Positions 54,460 to 62,859 of a stretch of 64,000 bases of DNA are shown here, piece after piece. Under the pieces are notes generated by a model. That model worked only from the letters and a program-made list of their open reading frames with translations. It made no database searches and was not told the origin of the DNA. Position 1 is the stretch's first letter, and every line of letters starts with the position of its first letter. The stretch comes from JAJAZB01 sp964244295 (lineage in GTDB: Bacteria; Bacteroidota; Bacteroidia; Cytophagales; Spirosomataceae): the NCBI GenBank assembly GCA_964244295.1, contig CAXTIG010000018.1, forward strand, positions 50,342 through 114,341, given 5' to 3'. The translations under genes were made by a program, and so were the position numbers.

Positions 54460-55317
54460 ATGAAGCCAGCCCTGTTGAAATCGCTTGAAAGCCCGGTGCA
54501 GTCGTTCGTCGTGCGGGAGTTAAGCGAGCCGCATTTCGACCCCAACTGGCATTTTCACCCGCAGTACCAGTTGTTTACCGTGCTCGAAGGCAGTGGCACC
54601 CGCTTCATCGGCGACGACATCCGGGCCTTCGGCCCCGGCGACACGGTGTTCATGGCTCCTAACCTTCCCCACCTCTGGCGCAGCGACCGGGCTTATTTCG
54701 AGCCGGACTCCGGGTTGGTGACGCGCGGAATCGTGGTTTATTTTCCGGAAGATTTTCTGGGAACCGGTTTTTTTGAAAAAGCCGAAATGGCCGCGCTCCG
54801 TCGGCTTTTTACCGAGGCCCAGCGCGGTTTGGAACTCCCCGCCGAGGCGCAGTTCGACGTGCAGCATGGGTTGCGAAACTTGCTAAGGGCCAGCGGTTTC
54901 GATGCCGTGCTGCGGCTGTTGCACCTGCTTCACGGCCTGGCCCAGCGCAGCGACCTGCGGCCCATTGCCAGCGTGGGCTACGCCAACACGCACAAAACCT
55001 CGGAAACCGGGCGAATGCAGCGGGTACACGAGTACGTGATGAACCACTTCCAGGCCGAACTCCGCCTCGACGAGGTGGCCTCGCTGGTAGGCCTCAGCCC
55101 GGCGGCGTTTTGCCGTTACTTCAAAGCCCGGAACAACAAAACTTTTTCGGGCTTCGTGAGTGAAATCCGGATTGGGCACGCCTGTAAATTATTGCGGGAA
55201 AATAGCCTGACCGTGAGCCAGGTGGCCTACGAAAGCGGCTTCAACACGCTTTCCAACTTCAACCGGCAGTTTAAGGAAGTGACCGGGAAAACGCCGGTGC
55301 AGTACCAGCGGGCGTGA
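54460..55317 (+). CDS. AraC family transcriptional regulator with cupin sensor domain
   Basis: 285 residues. The N-terminal cupin has 'PHFDPNWHFHPQYQLFTVLE' (about 24-43) and 'GDTVFMAPNLPHLWR' (about 64-78), a sugar-sensing type. The C-terminal AraC domain has two helix-turn-helix units: 'LDEVASLVGLSPAAFCRYFK' (about 204-223) and 'VSQVAYESGFNTLSNFNRQF' (about 248-267), ending 'GKTPVQYQRA'. It is divergent from the Gfo/Idh/MocA-ThuA pair, so regulation of that pair by a sugar is likely. The ligand is unknown. Confidence 0.92.
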   Translation: MKPALLKSLESPVQSFVVRELSEPHFDPNWHFHPQYQLFTVLEGSGTRFIGDDIRAFGPGDTVFMAPNLPHLWRSDRAYFEPDSGLVTRGIVVYFPEDFLGTGFFEKAEMAALRRLFTEAQRGLELPAEAQFDVQHGLRNLLRASGFDAVLRLLHLLHGLAQRSDLRPIASVGYANTHKTSETGRMQRVHEYVMNHFQAELRLDEVASLVGLSPAAFCRYFKARNNKTFSGFVSEIRIGHACKLLRENSLTVSQVAYESGFNTLSNFNRQFKEVTGKTPVQYQRA

Positions 55318-55328
55318 GAAATGAAAAA

Positions 55329-55359
55329 CCCCGCGAGAGTTTTTTTAACTCTCGCGGGG
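55329..55359. repeat. CCCCGCGAG hairpin (family E), copy 3
   Basis: CCCCGCGAGAGTT / AACTCTCGCGGGG with a T-rich loop between the convergent AraC and hemA genes. Compared with copies 1 and 2 the base change in the stem is compensated. Confidence 0.88.
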
Positions 55360-55377
55360 CTAAGAATACCTCCTCAT

Positions 55378-56640
55378 TCAAACGGCCTGCTTCTCCAAAT
55401 CAAACAACTCCGTCAGCACGTCCACCAGGTTTTCGGCGTCGCCGCGCTTGCAGGCGGCTTTGAGTTGCACCACGGGAAGTTTCAGTATCTTCTGGACAAT
55501 GCCCGCCGTGATGCGCTCCAGGCGCTCGGCTTCGTCGGCGCTGAGGCCCTTGAGGTGCCGGGAAAGTTCGTCTTTACGGATTTGTTCGAGCGCTCCTTTC
55601 AGTTTCTGAATCGCGGGCGAAATCAGCATCTCTTTCGACCAATCATTGAACTGCACGATGGCTTCGCCCACGATGGCCTCCACGTGCGGAATCGCCGCCA
55701 ACCGCGCCTGTAACGCTTCGTCGGCTTTGGCCTTGATGCTGTCGATGTTGTAGACCAGCACGCCGGGCACCTCTTCTACCTCCGGTTCGATGCTGCGCGG
55801 TACCGAGAGGTCGATGAAGTATTTGTAATTGAGTACGTTGAGGGCTTCCACCCGCGCTTTCTTCACCAGCGGTTCGGATTTCACTACCGACGACACCACT
55901 ACGTCGGCGCGACGGAGTTCATCATCGAGGTACTCGAAGGGCACGACGCGGAAATTCCCAGTCTTCGCCACATCGAGGGCACGGGCGTAGGTGCGGTTGA
56001 TGACGGTGATTTCGGCAAAGGCCTTATCGGCCAAATTTTTACACACATCCGTCCCAATTTCACCCAAGCCCACAATCAGTACCTTCGGTTGAACGATGTT
56101 TTGCGTCAGCGTTTCGATGAGTTCCGCCGTAGCGTAACTCACCGAGGCGGCTCCGTCGCGGAAGCTCGTTTCCTGCGTGACCCGTTTGTTGGTGAAAAAA
56201 ATCGTGTGCATCAACCGGTGCAGAAACGGCCCGGCCATGTTAACGTCCGCCGAGGCTTGGTACGCCTGTTTGATTTGGTTGGGAATCTGCATATCGCCTA
56301 CTACCTTCGAGTGCAGGCCGGTGGCCACTTCAAACAAGTGTCGGATGGCCTCGGCGCTGTCGGTCATCACCCGGAAGTAGGGCAGGAAAGTTTCCGATTC
56401 GAGCAGGCCTTTCTCGATGCAAAGCAGTTTGATGAGGTCGGTGCTGCGGTCAGCCTCGGCCAAATAATAAATTTCGGTGCGGTTGCAGGTCGAAACGAGC
56501 AGGGCCTCCTGCACCCCGAGCAGGTCGTTTAATTTCAAGGCCAGCGTCTTGCACTCGTCCGGGCTGAGTGCCACTTGTTCACGCACGGCGAGCGGGGCCG
56601 TCTGGTGGGATAAACTAATCGCTCTGAACTGATTAGACAT
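55378..56640 (-). CDS. hemA: Glutamyl-tRNA reductase
   Basis: 420 residues from the ATG at 56640 ('MSNQFRAISLSHQTAPLAVR'). It reduces glutamyl-tRNA(Glu) to glutamate-1-semialdehyde, the first step of C5 haem synthesis. The catalytic Cys52 is in 'LVSTCNRTEIYYLA'. 'LFEVATGLHSKVVGDMQI' (about 103-120), the NADPH fold 'VLIVGLGEIGTDVCKNLAD' (about 180-198) and 'VVSSVVKSEPLV' follow. The C-terminal dimerisation helix ends the protein. The motif that is usually 'GExQIxGQ' reads 'GDMQIPNQ' here. hemL or hemC are not adjacent. It may supply haem for the truncated haemoglobin and cytochromes nearby. Confidence 0.96.
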   Translation of the reverse strand: MSNQFRAISLSHQTAPLAVREQVALSPDECKTLALKLNDLLGVQEALLVSTCNRTEIYYLAEADRSTDLIKLLCIEKGLLESETFLPYFRVMTDSAEAIRHLFEVATGLHSKVVGDMQIPNQIKQAYQASADVNMAGPFLHRLMHTIFFTNKRVTQETSFRDGAASVSYATAELIETLTQNIVQPKVLIVGLGEIGTDVCKNLADKAFAEITVINRTYARALDVAKTGNFRVVPFEYLDDELRRADVVVSSVVKSEPLVKKARVEALNVLNYKYFIDLSVPRSIEPEVEEVPGVLVYNIDSIKAKADEALQARLAAIPHVEAIVGEAIVQFNDWSKEMLISPAIQKLKGALEQIRKDELSRHLKGLSADEAERLERITAGIVQKILKLPVVQLKAACKRGDAENLVDVLTELFDLEKQAV

Positions 56641-56662
56641 GGGTTCTGCCAAGAATAGCATA

Positions 56663-56670
56663 CAAAGATA
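56663..56670 (-). promoter_or_regulatory. Probable -7 box (TATCTTTG) of hemA
   Basis: On the minus strand TATCTTTG fits TANNTTTG, 22 bp before the ATG at 56640. No clear -33 element. The position supports the 56640 start over an upstream ATG at 56661. Confidence 0.5.
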
Positions 56671-56826
56671 CGGCCCGGGGAGGGAAAGCGGAACGCGGGA
56701 TTAGACCGGAAAGCAATTTAGAACGCATTTAAATTGCCTGCGGTCAAGGGCCTGCCCTGCTCAACGACAGGGCATAAATACGGCGGGTAGCGCAGTTTGA
56801 CCGGCGTATTTTTCTCAAGGCCGTAA

Positions 56827-56858
56827 AACCGCCGGATGAACCGGTTCATCCGGCGGTT
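56827..56858 (-). terminator. Perfect hairpin, probable terminator of the haemoglobin gene
   Basis: AACCGCCGGATGAACC / GGTTCATCCGGCGGTT is a 16-bp loopless palindrome, followed by TTTTAC on the minus strand, 13 bp after the stop at 56871. Confidence 0.65.
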
Positions 56859-56870
56859 GAAGCCATCGGG

Positions 56871-57698
56871 TTACTGCCCTACGATGTCGTTTTTAAGCCC
56901 GCCCAGGGCGGCCGTCAATTCGAGTTTGGCCTTCGACTGGACGTTGAACTTGTTGAGCGAAGCCACCAAATCTTCGACCAGGGCGTTGAATTGGGCCTCT
57001 TTGATGTTCATGCCTTTGTGGGCCGTTTTCATGTCCAGACCGGTATACTTCTCGGTGCCGCCCGAAGCCTGACCAATCTGGTTGATGAGGTTGTTGCGCA
57101 GTTTGGTCACGCGGGCGGGGGTTTTGATGGTCTCCGCAAAGAACCCGTTGATCCGATTGTCGCCCACCACGCGGGTCAGAAAATCGTCGACCACCGCCGA
57201 GATGCCCGCGTTGCCGCCAAGCCGGTTGTAAAGCGAGATTTGTCCTTCCACGATGTCGCCCTTCAAGGGCGCGAGCGCTCCCACCAGTTCCGATTTTTCG
57301 GCGGCACCCACGTTGAACTTGTCGAGGGCTTTCCCCAGGTCTTCGACCAGGGCGTTGAATTCAGATTCCTGGATGCCCATGCCTTTGTGGGCCGTTTTCA
57401 TGTCGAGGCCGGTGTACTTTTCGGGGCCACCCGACGCCTGCCCAATCTGGTTGACGAGGTTGTTGCGCAGTTTGGTGAGGCGGGCCGGGTCGGCGGCGGC
57501 ATCGGCGAAGAAGGCGTTGATCCGGTTGTCGCCCGCCACGTTGGTGATAAACTGATCCGTCACGGCACCGATGGCCGCGTTTTTTCCCAGCCGCTCGTAC
57601 AGCGACGGCGGGGGCGTGTCTTCGGATTTTGAGCACGAGGCGAGCAGCGTCGAGCCCGCGAGCAGGGCAAAGCCCAGCAGTTGGACAGGTTTTTTCAT
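56871..57698 (-). CDS. Tandem truncated (group 1) haemoglobin lipoprotein
   Basis: 275 residues from the ATG at 57698. The signal peptide has lipid Cys22 ('TLLASCSKSE'). Two truncated haemoglobin domains follow: about 33-150 ('LYERLGKNAAIGAVTDQF', 'GGPEKYTGLDMKTAHKGM') and about 156-275 ('LYNRLGGNAGISAVVDDF', 'GGTEKYTGLDMKTAHKGM'). The proximal His of the haem are H104 and H227. The position of the usual distal Tyr (B10) holds Ile51 and Leu174 by my alignment. The two domains are about two-thirds identical, so a duplication is likely. It would bind O2, NO or another ligand in the periplasm or at the outer membrane. I know most truncated haemoglobins as single-domain cytoplasmic proteins. Confidence 0.87.
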   Translation of the reverse strand: MKKPVQLLGFALLAGSTLLASCSKSEDTPPPSLYERLGKNAAIGAVTDQFITNVAGDNRINAFFADAAADPARLTKLRNNLVNQIGQASGGPEKYTGLDMKTAHKGMGIQESEFNALVEDLGKALDKFNVGAAEKSELVGALAPLKGDIVEGQISLYNRLGGNAGISAVVDDFLTRVVGDNRINGFFAETIKTPARVTKLRNNLINQIGQASGGTEKYTGLDMKTAHKGMNIKEAQFNALVEDLVASLNKFNVQSKAKLELTAALGGLKNDIVGQ

Positions 57699-57850
57699 GG
57701 TTATGAAAAATGGAGTGACCGCCAGACACGACAACACCCGCCTTGTCGTAATCCGGCAAAAAACGGATACGGGTATCTCAACGAATTGATTCGGAAAGGA
57801 AACGGCGAACGCGCCGAGAGGAGGCGTTTATCACAAACGCCCGGGTCGGA

Positions 57851-58276
57851 TTACCGGAAACACAAACTGGTTTTCAGGTTGGTCAGGAAGTCGAGGTACT
57901 CGGCCGGTACGGGGCACTTTGGTCCCTCGAAGGCGGCGAAATTGACTTTGGTGGCCCGGTAGGGGCTGGTTTGCACCAAGCGGTGCAGGGAGGATTCGGT
58001 TACTTCGTCCTCGTAGTAGGTCAGGCTGACAGTCTGGCTTTCGCGGTTGACCGTGCAGGCGGTCACGCCCGGCGTGGTGGCCAAAGTGCGGGCCAGTTGG
58101 GCGCTGTCTTGGGCAAGGAGGGGCTTATCGAGGTTGAAAACGGCCAGCGCGACGGGTTTGAGGTTGAGTCGCTGCGAAAGAGAAGGTTCTTGCCAATTCG
58201 CCCAGACGACGAGGCTGATAAACAGCAACAGAACGACGAAGACGGCGGATTTAAGGAATCGGTAGGCGTTTTTCAT
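57851..58276 (-). CDS. Small membrane-anchored protein with HMA-like fold, no Cys pair
   Basis: 141 residues from the ATG at 58276 ('MKNAYRFLKSAVFVVLLLFI'). One membrane helix (about 9-26). The outer part has a pattern that resembles a metal-chaperone-like ferredoxin fold: 'LKPVALAVFNLDKPLLAQD', 'LARTLATTPGVTACTVNRES', 'QTVSLTYYEDEVTESSLHRL'. The MxCxxC pair is missing. The end 'GPKCPVPAEYLDFLTNLKTS' adds two Cys (one at the very C-terminus). It lies near the haemoglobin lipoprotein on the same strand, 152 bp upstream. Function is not recognised. Confidence 0.6.
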   Translation of the reverse strand: MKNAYRFLKSAVFVVLLLFISLVVWANWQEPSLSQRLNLKPVALAVFNLDKPLLAQDSAQLARTLATTPGVTACTVNRESQTVSLTYYEDEVTESSLHRLVQTSPYRATKVNFAAFEGPKCPVPAEYLDFLTNLKTSLCFR

Positions 58277-58486
58277 GGTGGGATTGCTCGTTATTGCGCC
58301 CATACCTACGAACGGATATTCACCAGTGGATTGATAGCACTGTTTTTTTTTTAAAACGATCCTCCCAAAACCGCCGTTTTGCCGTTTATTTGACATAAAC
58401 CGAACGTATCGTCTGTGTTAATTTCCCTACTGAACCGCCTGAAAACGAAGGAACTATCCCTGCCATCGTGGTCATTGCCGACTCAA

Positions 58487-59674
58487 ATGCTCTCCGTCGA
58501 TTTGTATAACCAGAAAAACCAGGCCCGTCTGGGTGTCGTCGTGGCGCTGGGTTTGATCGCCATCGGCACGTTTTACTACACCGACAACCTCATCCGCCGC
58601 CTGAAAGCCCACGAAGAGGAAGAAATCCGGCTCTATGCCAAGAGCCTGCAATACGCCTACACCAGCGACCTGGATGCCGACGTGAGTTTCTTTTTCAACG
58701 AAATCGTGCAGGTCAACAAGGAAATCCCGGTGATTTACGTCGATGCGGCGGGGCGGCCTTCGCAGTGGAAAAATATTCCCTTTGCCGACGAAGACACCGT
58801 TTCGTTCGATCGGAAGAAAGCCGCCGCCGAGCGGTTTTTGAATAAAATCAAAACCGAACACGACCCCATTGAACTCGACAACGGCTTCGGCGACAAGCAG
58901 TACGTGTACTACTCCAACTCGTTCCTGCTGAAGCAGTTGCAGTATTACCCGCTCGTGCAACTGGCCGGGTTTTTCATCTTCGGCTACCTTAGTTTTCTGG
59001 CCTTCAGCGCCGCCCGCCGGGCCGAGCAAAACCGGGTCTGGGTGGGGCTGGCCAAAGAAACCGCCCACCAGTTGGGCACGCCGCTGTCGTCGCTGACGGC
59101 CTGGGTGGAGTTTTTCAAAACCGACCCGAAGTACGACCCCGAAATCGTGGTGGAATTAGAAAAAGACATCCGTCGGCTCGACACCATCACGACGCGTTTT
59201 TCCAATATAGGCTCGGTACCCACGCTCAAGCCCGAACCCCTGGCCGACGCCGTCACGCAGTTTATCGGCTACCTGCAAAAGCGGATTTCCACGAAAGTGG
59301 CCATTTTCGTTGAAGACCAGCTACCGGTTCAGCAGCAGGTTTCGATGAACCGCTACCTGTTTGAATGGGTGATTGAAAACATCTGCAAAAACGCCGTGGA
59401 CGCCATGAACGGCACGGGCGAAATCCGGATTCGGATGCAGGAAGTAAAAGGAAAGCAAATCGCCATCGACATCAGCGACACGGGCAAAGGCATCAGCAAA
59501 GCCAACCTGAGCCGGGTGTTCAGCGCCGGGTTCAGTACCAAAAAACGCGGCTGGGGCCTGGGTTTGACCCTCGCCAAACGCATCGTGGAAAACTACCACC
59601 GGGGCAAGCTCTTCGTGAAGCAGTCGGAGGTAGGCAAGGGGACTACGTTCCGAATTCTGATGCCAGCGAATTAA
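58487..59674 (+). CDS. Membrane sensor histidine kinase
   Basis: 395 residues from the ATG at 58487; a GTG at 58415 is also possible. Two membrane helices (about 16-36 and 155-175) enclose a periplasmic sensor loop. The H-box is 'LAKETAHQLGTPLSSL' with H194 as phospho-acceptor. The N-box 'ENICKNAVDAMNG', G1 'DTGKGIS', F-type 'FSAGFSTKKRG' and G2 'GWGLGLTLAKRIVENYH' complete the ATPase domain. It belongs to the HisKA-like two-component kinases. No response regulator gene is adjacent, so it is an orphan in the window. The signal it senses is unknown. Confidence 0.92.
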   Translation: MLSVDLYNQKNQARLGVVVALGLIAIGTFYYTDNLIRRLKAHEEEEIRLYAKSLQYAYTSDLDADVSFFFNEIVQVNKEIPVIYVDAAGRPSQWKNIPFADEDTVSFDRKKAAAERFLNKIKTEHDPIELDNGFGDKQYVYYSNSFLLKQLQYYPLVQLAGFFIFGYLSFLAFSAARRAEQNRVWVGLAKETAHQLGTPLSSLTAWVEFFKTDPKYDPEIVVELEKDIRRLDTITTRFSNIGSVPTLKPEPLADAVTQFIGYLQKRISTKVAIFVEDQLPVQQQVSMNRYLFEWVIENICKNAVDAMNGTGEIRIRMQEVKGKQIAIDISDTGKGISKANLSRVFSAGFSTKKRGWGLGLTLAKRIVENYHRGKLFVKQSEVGKGTTFRILMPAN

Positions 59675-59831
59675 GTACCCTGTTCCCTGAATTTATAAAC
59701 TGATGTTACGCAAAGCAGCGGTAGTAGCATTCTCTTCATTTGTCGCGGAGCAGAAATACTTCGTAACCGGCTGAAAAATAAAGTGCTGAACCGCGTACTT
59801 GCGGTCGTTTTTGCCCCAATCCCCCTCCCCG

Positions 59832-61196
59832 ATGGAACCCAGCGCTACCCTTGACCCCCGCTCGGATTTACTTTCCGACCCCCCTGTCCGTCCGGCTCCG
59901 GAGAGCTACCGTCCCATCGACCTTAGTGAGCGCATCCACACGATGGATCTGGTGCGCGGCATGGCCCTGTTGGGCATTCTGATGATGAACATTCCGTACT
60001 TCGGGCAGGCTCCTCAACTCGAAACCGAGCCGTACTTCCGCCCCGCCAGCACCGATTACACGGTGTTTGGCGTGATTACGATTTTATTCGAGGGAAAAAT
60101 GCGGGCCTTATTTTCGATGCTGTTCGGGGCGGGGCTACTCATCTTCACCAGCCGCAAAGAAGCGGCGGGTCTCCCCAGCGCCGATTTGTTTTACCGGCGG
60201 CTGTTGTGGATGGTGCTGTTCGGCACCCTGCACGCGTACGTGCTGCTGTGGTCCGGCGACGTGCTCTTCGACTACGCCATCGCCGGGCTGTTTTTATTCG
60301 TGTTCCGCAATCTGAAACCCCGCCAGTTGCTCATTGCCGCCCTCGTTTGCCTAGCCGTCCTGGGCCTGAAAAATACCCGCCGACACGTGGAAATGAAAAG
60401 CAGCCGCGCGAAATACCTCACGGCGGTTTCACTAGAAAAAGGAAAAAAGAAATTGACCGACGAGCAGAAAAAAGACAAGGAAGCCTGGGTGCAGCTGGAA
60501 AAGAGGGCCAAACCCGACCCGAAGGAAGTGGCCGAAATGAACAAAAATATGCGTTCCGGCTACCTCAAGGTGTACAAAACCCTGGAGCCGCACAACATCC
60601 GCTTCGATTCAACTTTTTTGTACCTGTTCATCATCTGGGACGTATTCGGGATGATGTTCCTGGGTATGGCGCTGTTCAAATGGGGATTCTTCCAAAACCG
60701 ACTCCCGGCCCGAACGTACTGGTTGACGCTGGCCGGGGGCTACGGAATCGGTTTGCCATTGGCCGTCTTCCATTTTTTTCTCGGCCAGCAGGCCACCACC
60801 GCCCCGGCTCAGTTTGCGGATAATCAGTTTTTCCCCAAAGAATTGTTTTACGACCTGGAGCGCGGGCTGATGGCGCTCGGCCATGCCAGTTTGCTGCTTC
60901 TGATGTACCGGACGGGCGTGTTCCGTTGGCTGTGGCGGGGAATTGCCAACGTGGGGCAAATGGCATTCTCGAACTACATCCTTCAAACCCTTTGCTGCTC
61001 CTTGTTTTTCTACGGCTTCGGGCTGAGTTACTTCGGCAAACTGGCCTACCACCAGCTTTTTTACGTGGTAGCGGGCGTGTGGACCATCAACCTGATTTTC
61101 AGCGCCGTGTGGTTGCGATTCTTCCGCTTCGGCCCGCTCGAATGGGCCTGGCGTTCGCTCACGTACTGGCAGCGGCAACCGTGGCGGAAAAATTAA
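59832..61196 (+). CDS. DUF418 family membrane protein
   Basis: 454 residues from the ATG at 59832. DUF418/YeiB-like features: 'IHTMDLVRGMALLGILMMNI' at about 36-55, 'EGKMRALFSMLFGAGLLIF' at about 85-103 and, near the C-terminus, 'GQMAFSNYILQTLCC'-type sequence at about 376-391. There are around ten membrane helices. A charged soluble segment at about 185-255 ('KGKKKLTDEQKKDKEAWVQL') between helices is a notable insert. Some members may act as acyltransferase-like membrane proteins, but no activity is established. It stands after the histidine kinase gene, separated by 157 bp. Confidence 0.88.
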   Translation: MEPSATLDPRSDLLSDPPVRPAPESYRPIDLSERIHTMDLVRGMALLGILMMNIPYFGQAPQLETEPYFRPASTDYTVFGVITILFEGKMRALFSMLFGAGLLIFTSRKEAAGLPSADLFYRRLLWMVLFGTLHAYVLLWSGDVLFDYAIAGLFLFVFRNLKPRQLLIAALVCLAVLGLKNTRRHVEMKSSRAKYLTAVSLEKGKKKLTDEQKKDKEAWVQLEKRAKPDPKEVAEMNKNMRSGYLKVYKTLEPHNIRFDSTFLYLFIIWDVFGMMFLGMALFKWGFFQNRLPARTYWLTLAGGYGIGLPLAVFHFFLGQQATTAPAQFADNQFFPKELFYDLERGLMALGHASLLLLMYRTGVFRWLWRGIANVGQMAFSNYILQTLCCSLFFYGFGLSYFGKLAYHQLFYVVAGVWTINLIFSAVWLRFFRFGPLEWAWRSLTYWQRQPWRKN

Positions 61197-61199
61197 TGG

Positions 61200-61295
61200 G
61201 CGCTTGTCACCCTGAGCTTGTCGAAGGGCCAGTTGGGAATGGAGATTACTTCCAACGGCCAACTGGCCCTTCGACAAGCTCAGGGTGACAAGCGC
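61200..61295. repeat. Palindromic repeat family D-like, copy 4 (CACCCTGAGCTTGTCGAAGG)
   Basis: 96 bp with perfect 37-bp arms (61200-61236 and 61259-61295), outer sequence CACCCTGAGCTTGTCGAAGG. Loop holds GGAGATTACTTCC, like copies 1 and 3. It lies between the convergent DUF418 and murD genes. Confidence 0.95.
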
Positions 61296-61298
61296 TTC

Positions 61299-62642
61299 CT
61301 AAACCTTCAAACCCTCCAAAACCGCCGCCTTAAACTGCTCGCCCCGGTCTTCGTAGTTTTTAAATAAATCAAAACTGGCGCAGGCGGGAGATAGCAGCAC
61401 GACTTCGCCGGGTCTGGCCAGGTCGCGGCCCCAGGCCACGGCTTCGCGGATGTCCTGCGTTTGCCGGATTTCGCCCACTTTTCCCGAAAAAAAATCGACC
61501 AGTTTCTGCGTGTCTTTGCCGAGGCAAATCAGCGCCTTCACACGCTCGCGCACCAGCGCCTCGATTTGGGTGTAGTCGTTGCCCTTGTCGGTGCCGCCCG
61601 CGATCAGCACGAGGGGCTGGCGGAAGGAGCCGAGGGCATAAAAAACCGAATCGACGTTGGTGGCCTTTGAATCGTTGATGAACTGCACCCCGCCCACTTC
61701 GGCCACAAATTCGAGTCGGTGCGGGACGTTTTGAAACGTGAGCAAGCCCTGCCGCAACGCCTCGTCGGGCACGCCGACGGCCATCGCCGCGAGTACGGCG
61801 CAGAGGGCGTTGAGGGCATTGTGCTCACCCTTGATGGGCAATTCTTCCTGAGCGATGCTGAATTCGCGGCCTTTGGTGCGGATGTGCAGGATGCCGTTTT
61901 TGACAAAACCTCCTTCGACTACTTCCTGGGTCAGTGAAACGGGCAGTTGCTGCGGCACGACGGTGCGGCGCGTCAATTCGTCGGCGATGGCGTTGCTTTC
62001 CCGGAAAAAAATGAAGGTGTTTTCCGCCCGCATATTCTGAAGTGTGCGGAATTTGGAAGCCACGTATTTTTCAAAGTTGTAGTCGTAGCGGTCGAGGTGG
62101 TCGGGGGTGATGTTGGTTAGGATAGCCACGTCCGAACGAAAATCGAACATGGTGTCGAGCATGAAACTGCTGATTTCCAGCACGAAATAGTCGAAGCGGT
62201 CGTCGATGACTTGTTTGGCAAAACTCTCGCCGATGTTGCCCGCCAGGCCCACGTTGTAGTCCGCCGTGCGGAGCAGGTGGTAGGCCAGCATCGTGGTGGT
62301 GGTTTTGCCGTTGGAACCCGTCACGGTAAGAAGTTTGGCGCGGGTATAGCGGGCGGCAAACTCGATTTCCGAAATCACGGGCGTACCCTGCGCCCGCAGG
62401 GCTTGGACGATGGGCGCTTTTTCGGGAATACCAGGGCTTTTCACGACTTCGTCCGCCGCCAGAATCCGGCTTTCAGTGTGGCCGTTCTCTTCAAACGCAA
62501 TGGTATTTTCGAGTAAAATCCGGCGGTACTTCTCACCGAGTGGGCCATTGTCGGAAAGAAACACGTCGAAGCCTTTGGCTTGGGCCAGCCGCGCCGCGCC
62601 CACGCCACTTTCGCCGCCGCCGAGGAGGATAAGTTTTTTCAT
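61299..62642 (-). CDS. murD: UDP-N-acetylmuramoylalanine--D-glutamate ligase
   Basis: 447 residues from the ATG at 62642 ('MKKLILLGGGESGVGAARLA'). MurD adds D-Glu to UDP-MurNAc-L-Ala in the cytoplasm with ATP. N-terminal UDP-binding Rossmann fold, then the P-loop 'VTGSNGKTTTTMLAYHLL' at about 105-122, 'LEISSFMLDTMFDFRSDVAI' (about 162-181), 'NITPDHLDRYDYNFEKY', and 'FINDSKATNVDSVFYAL' with 'VLIAGGTDKGNDY' in the C-terminal ligase domain. No other mur or fts genes adjoin it in this window. It is convergent with the DUF418 gene. Confidence 0.96.
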   Translation of the reverse strand: MKKLILLGGGESGVGAARLAQAKGFDVFLSDNGPLGEKYRRILLENTIAFEENGHTESRILAADEVVKSPGIPEKAPIVQALRAQGTPVISEIEFAARYTRAKLLTVTGSNGKTTTTMLAYHLLRTADYNVGLAGNIGESFAKQVIDDRFDYFVLEISSFMLDTMFDFRSDVAILTNITPDHLDRYDYNFEKYVASKFRTLQNMRAENTFIFFRESNAIADELTRRTVVPQQLPVSLTQEVVEGGFVKNGILHIRTKGREFSIAQEELPIKGEHNALNALCAVLAAMAVGVPDEALRQGLLTFQNVPHRLEFVAEVGGVQFINDSKATNVDSVFYALGSFRQPLVLIAGGTDKGNDYTQIEALVRERVKALICLGKDTQKLVDFFSGKVGEIRQTQDIREAVAWGRDLARPGEVVLLSPACASFDLFKNYEDRGEQFKAAVLEGLKV

Positions 62643-62859
62643 TCGCCTTGCAAAAAAAGTACAGCGCAAAGTTGCGCGGTGCGGCGCAAAGCGACACCAC
62701 GTCGGGGAGCCGTTTCAACGGCTTTCGCTAAAAATTTGAATGGATAAGCGCCGACGCGACATCGGGCGAACCGAGGTTAAAAAGCAGTGAGTGACAACCC
62801 AAAATGGTACGCACCTTTCAATCTCGTTCTTCAATCGATTCGTTTTCAATGTCTTCACC

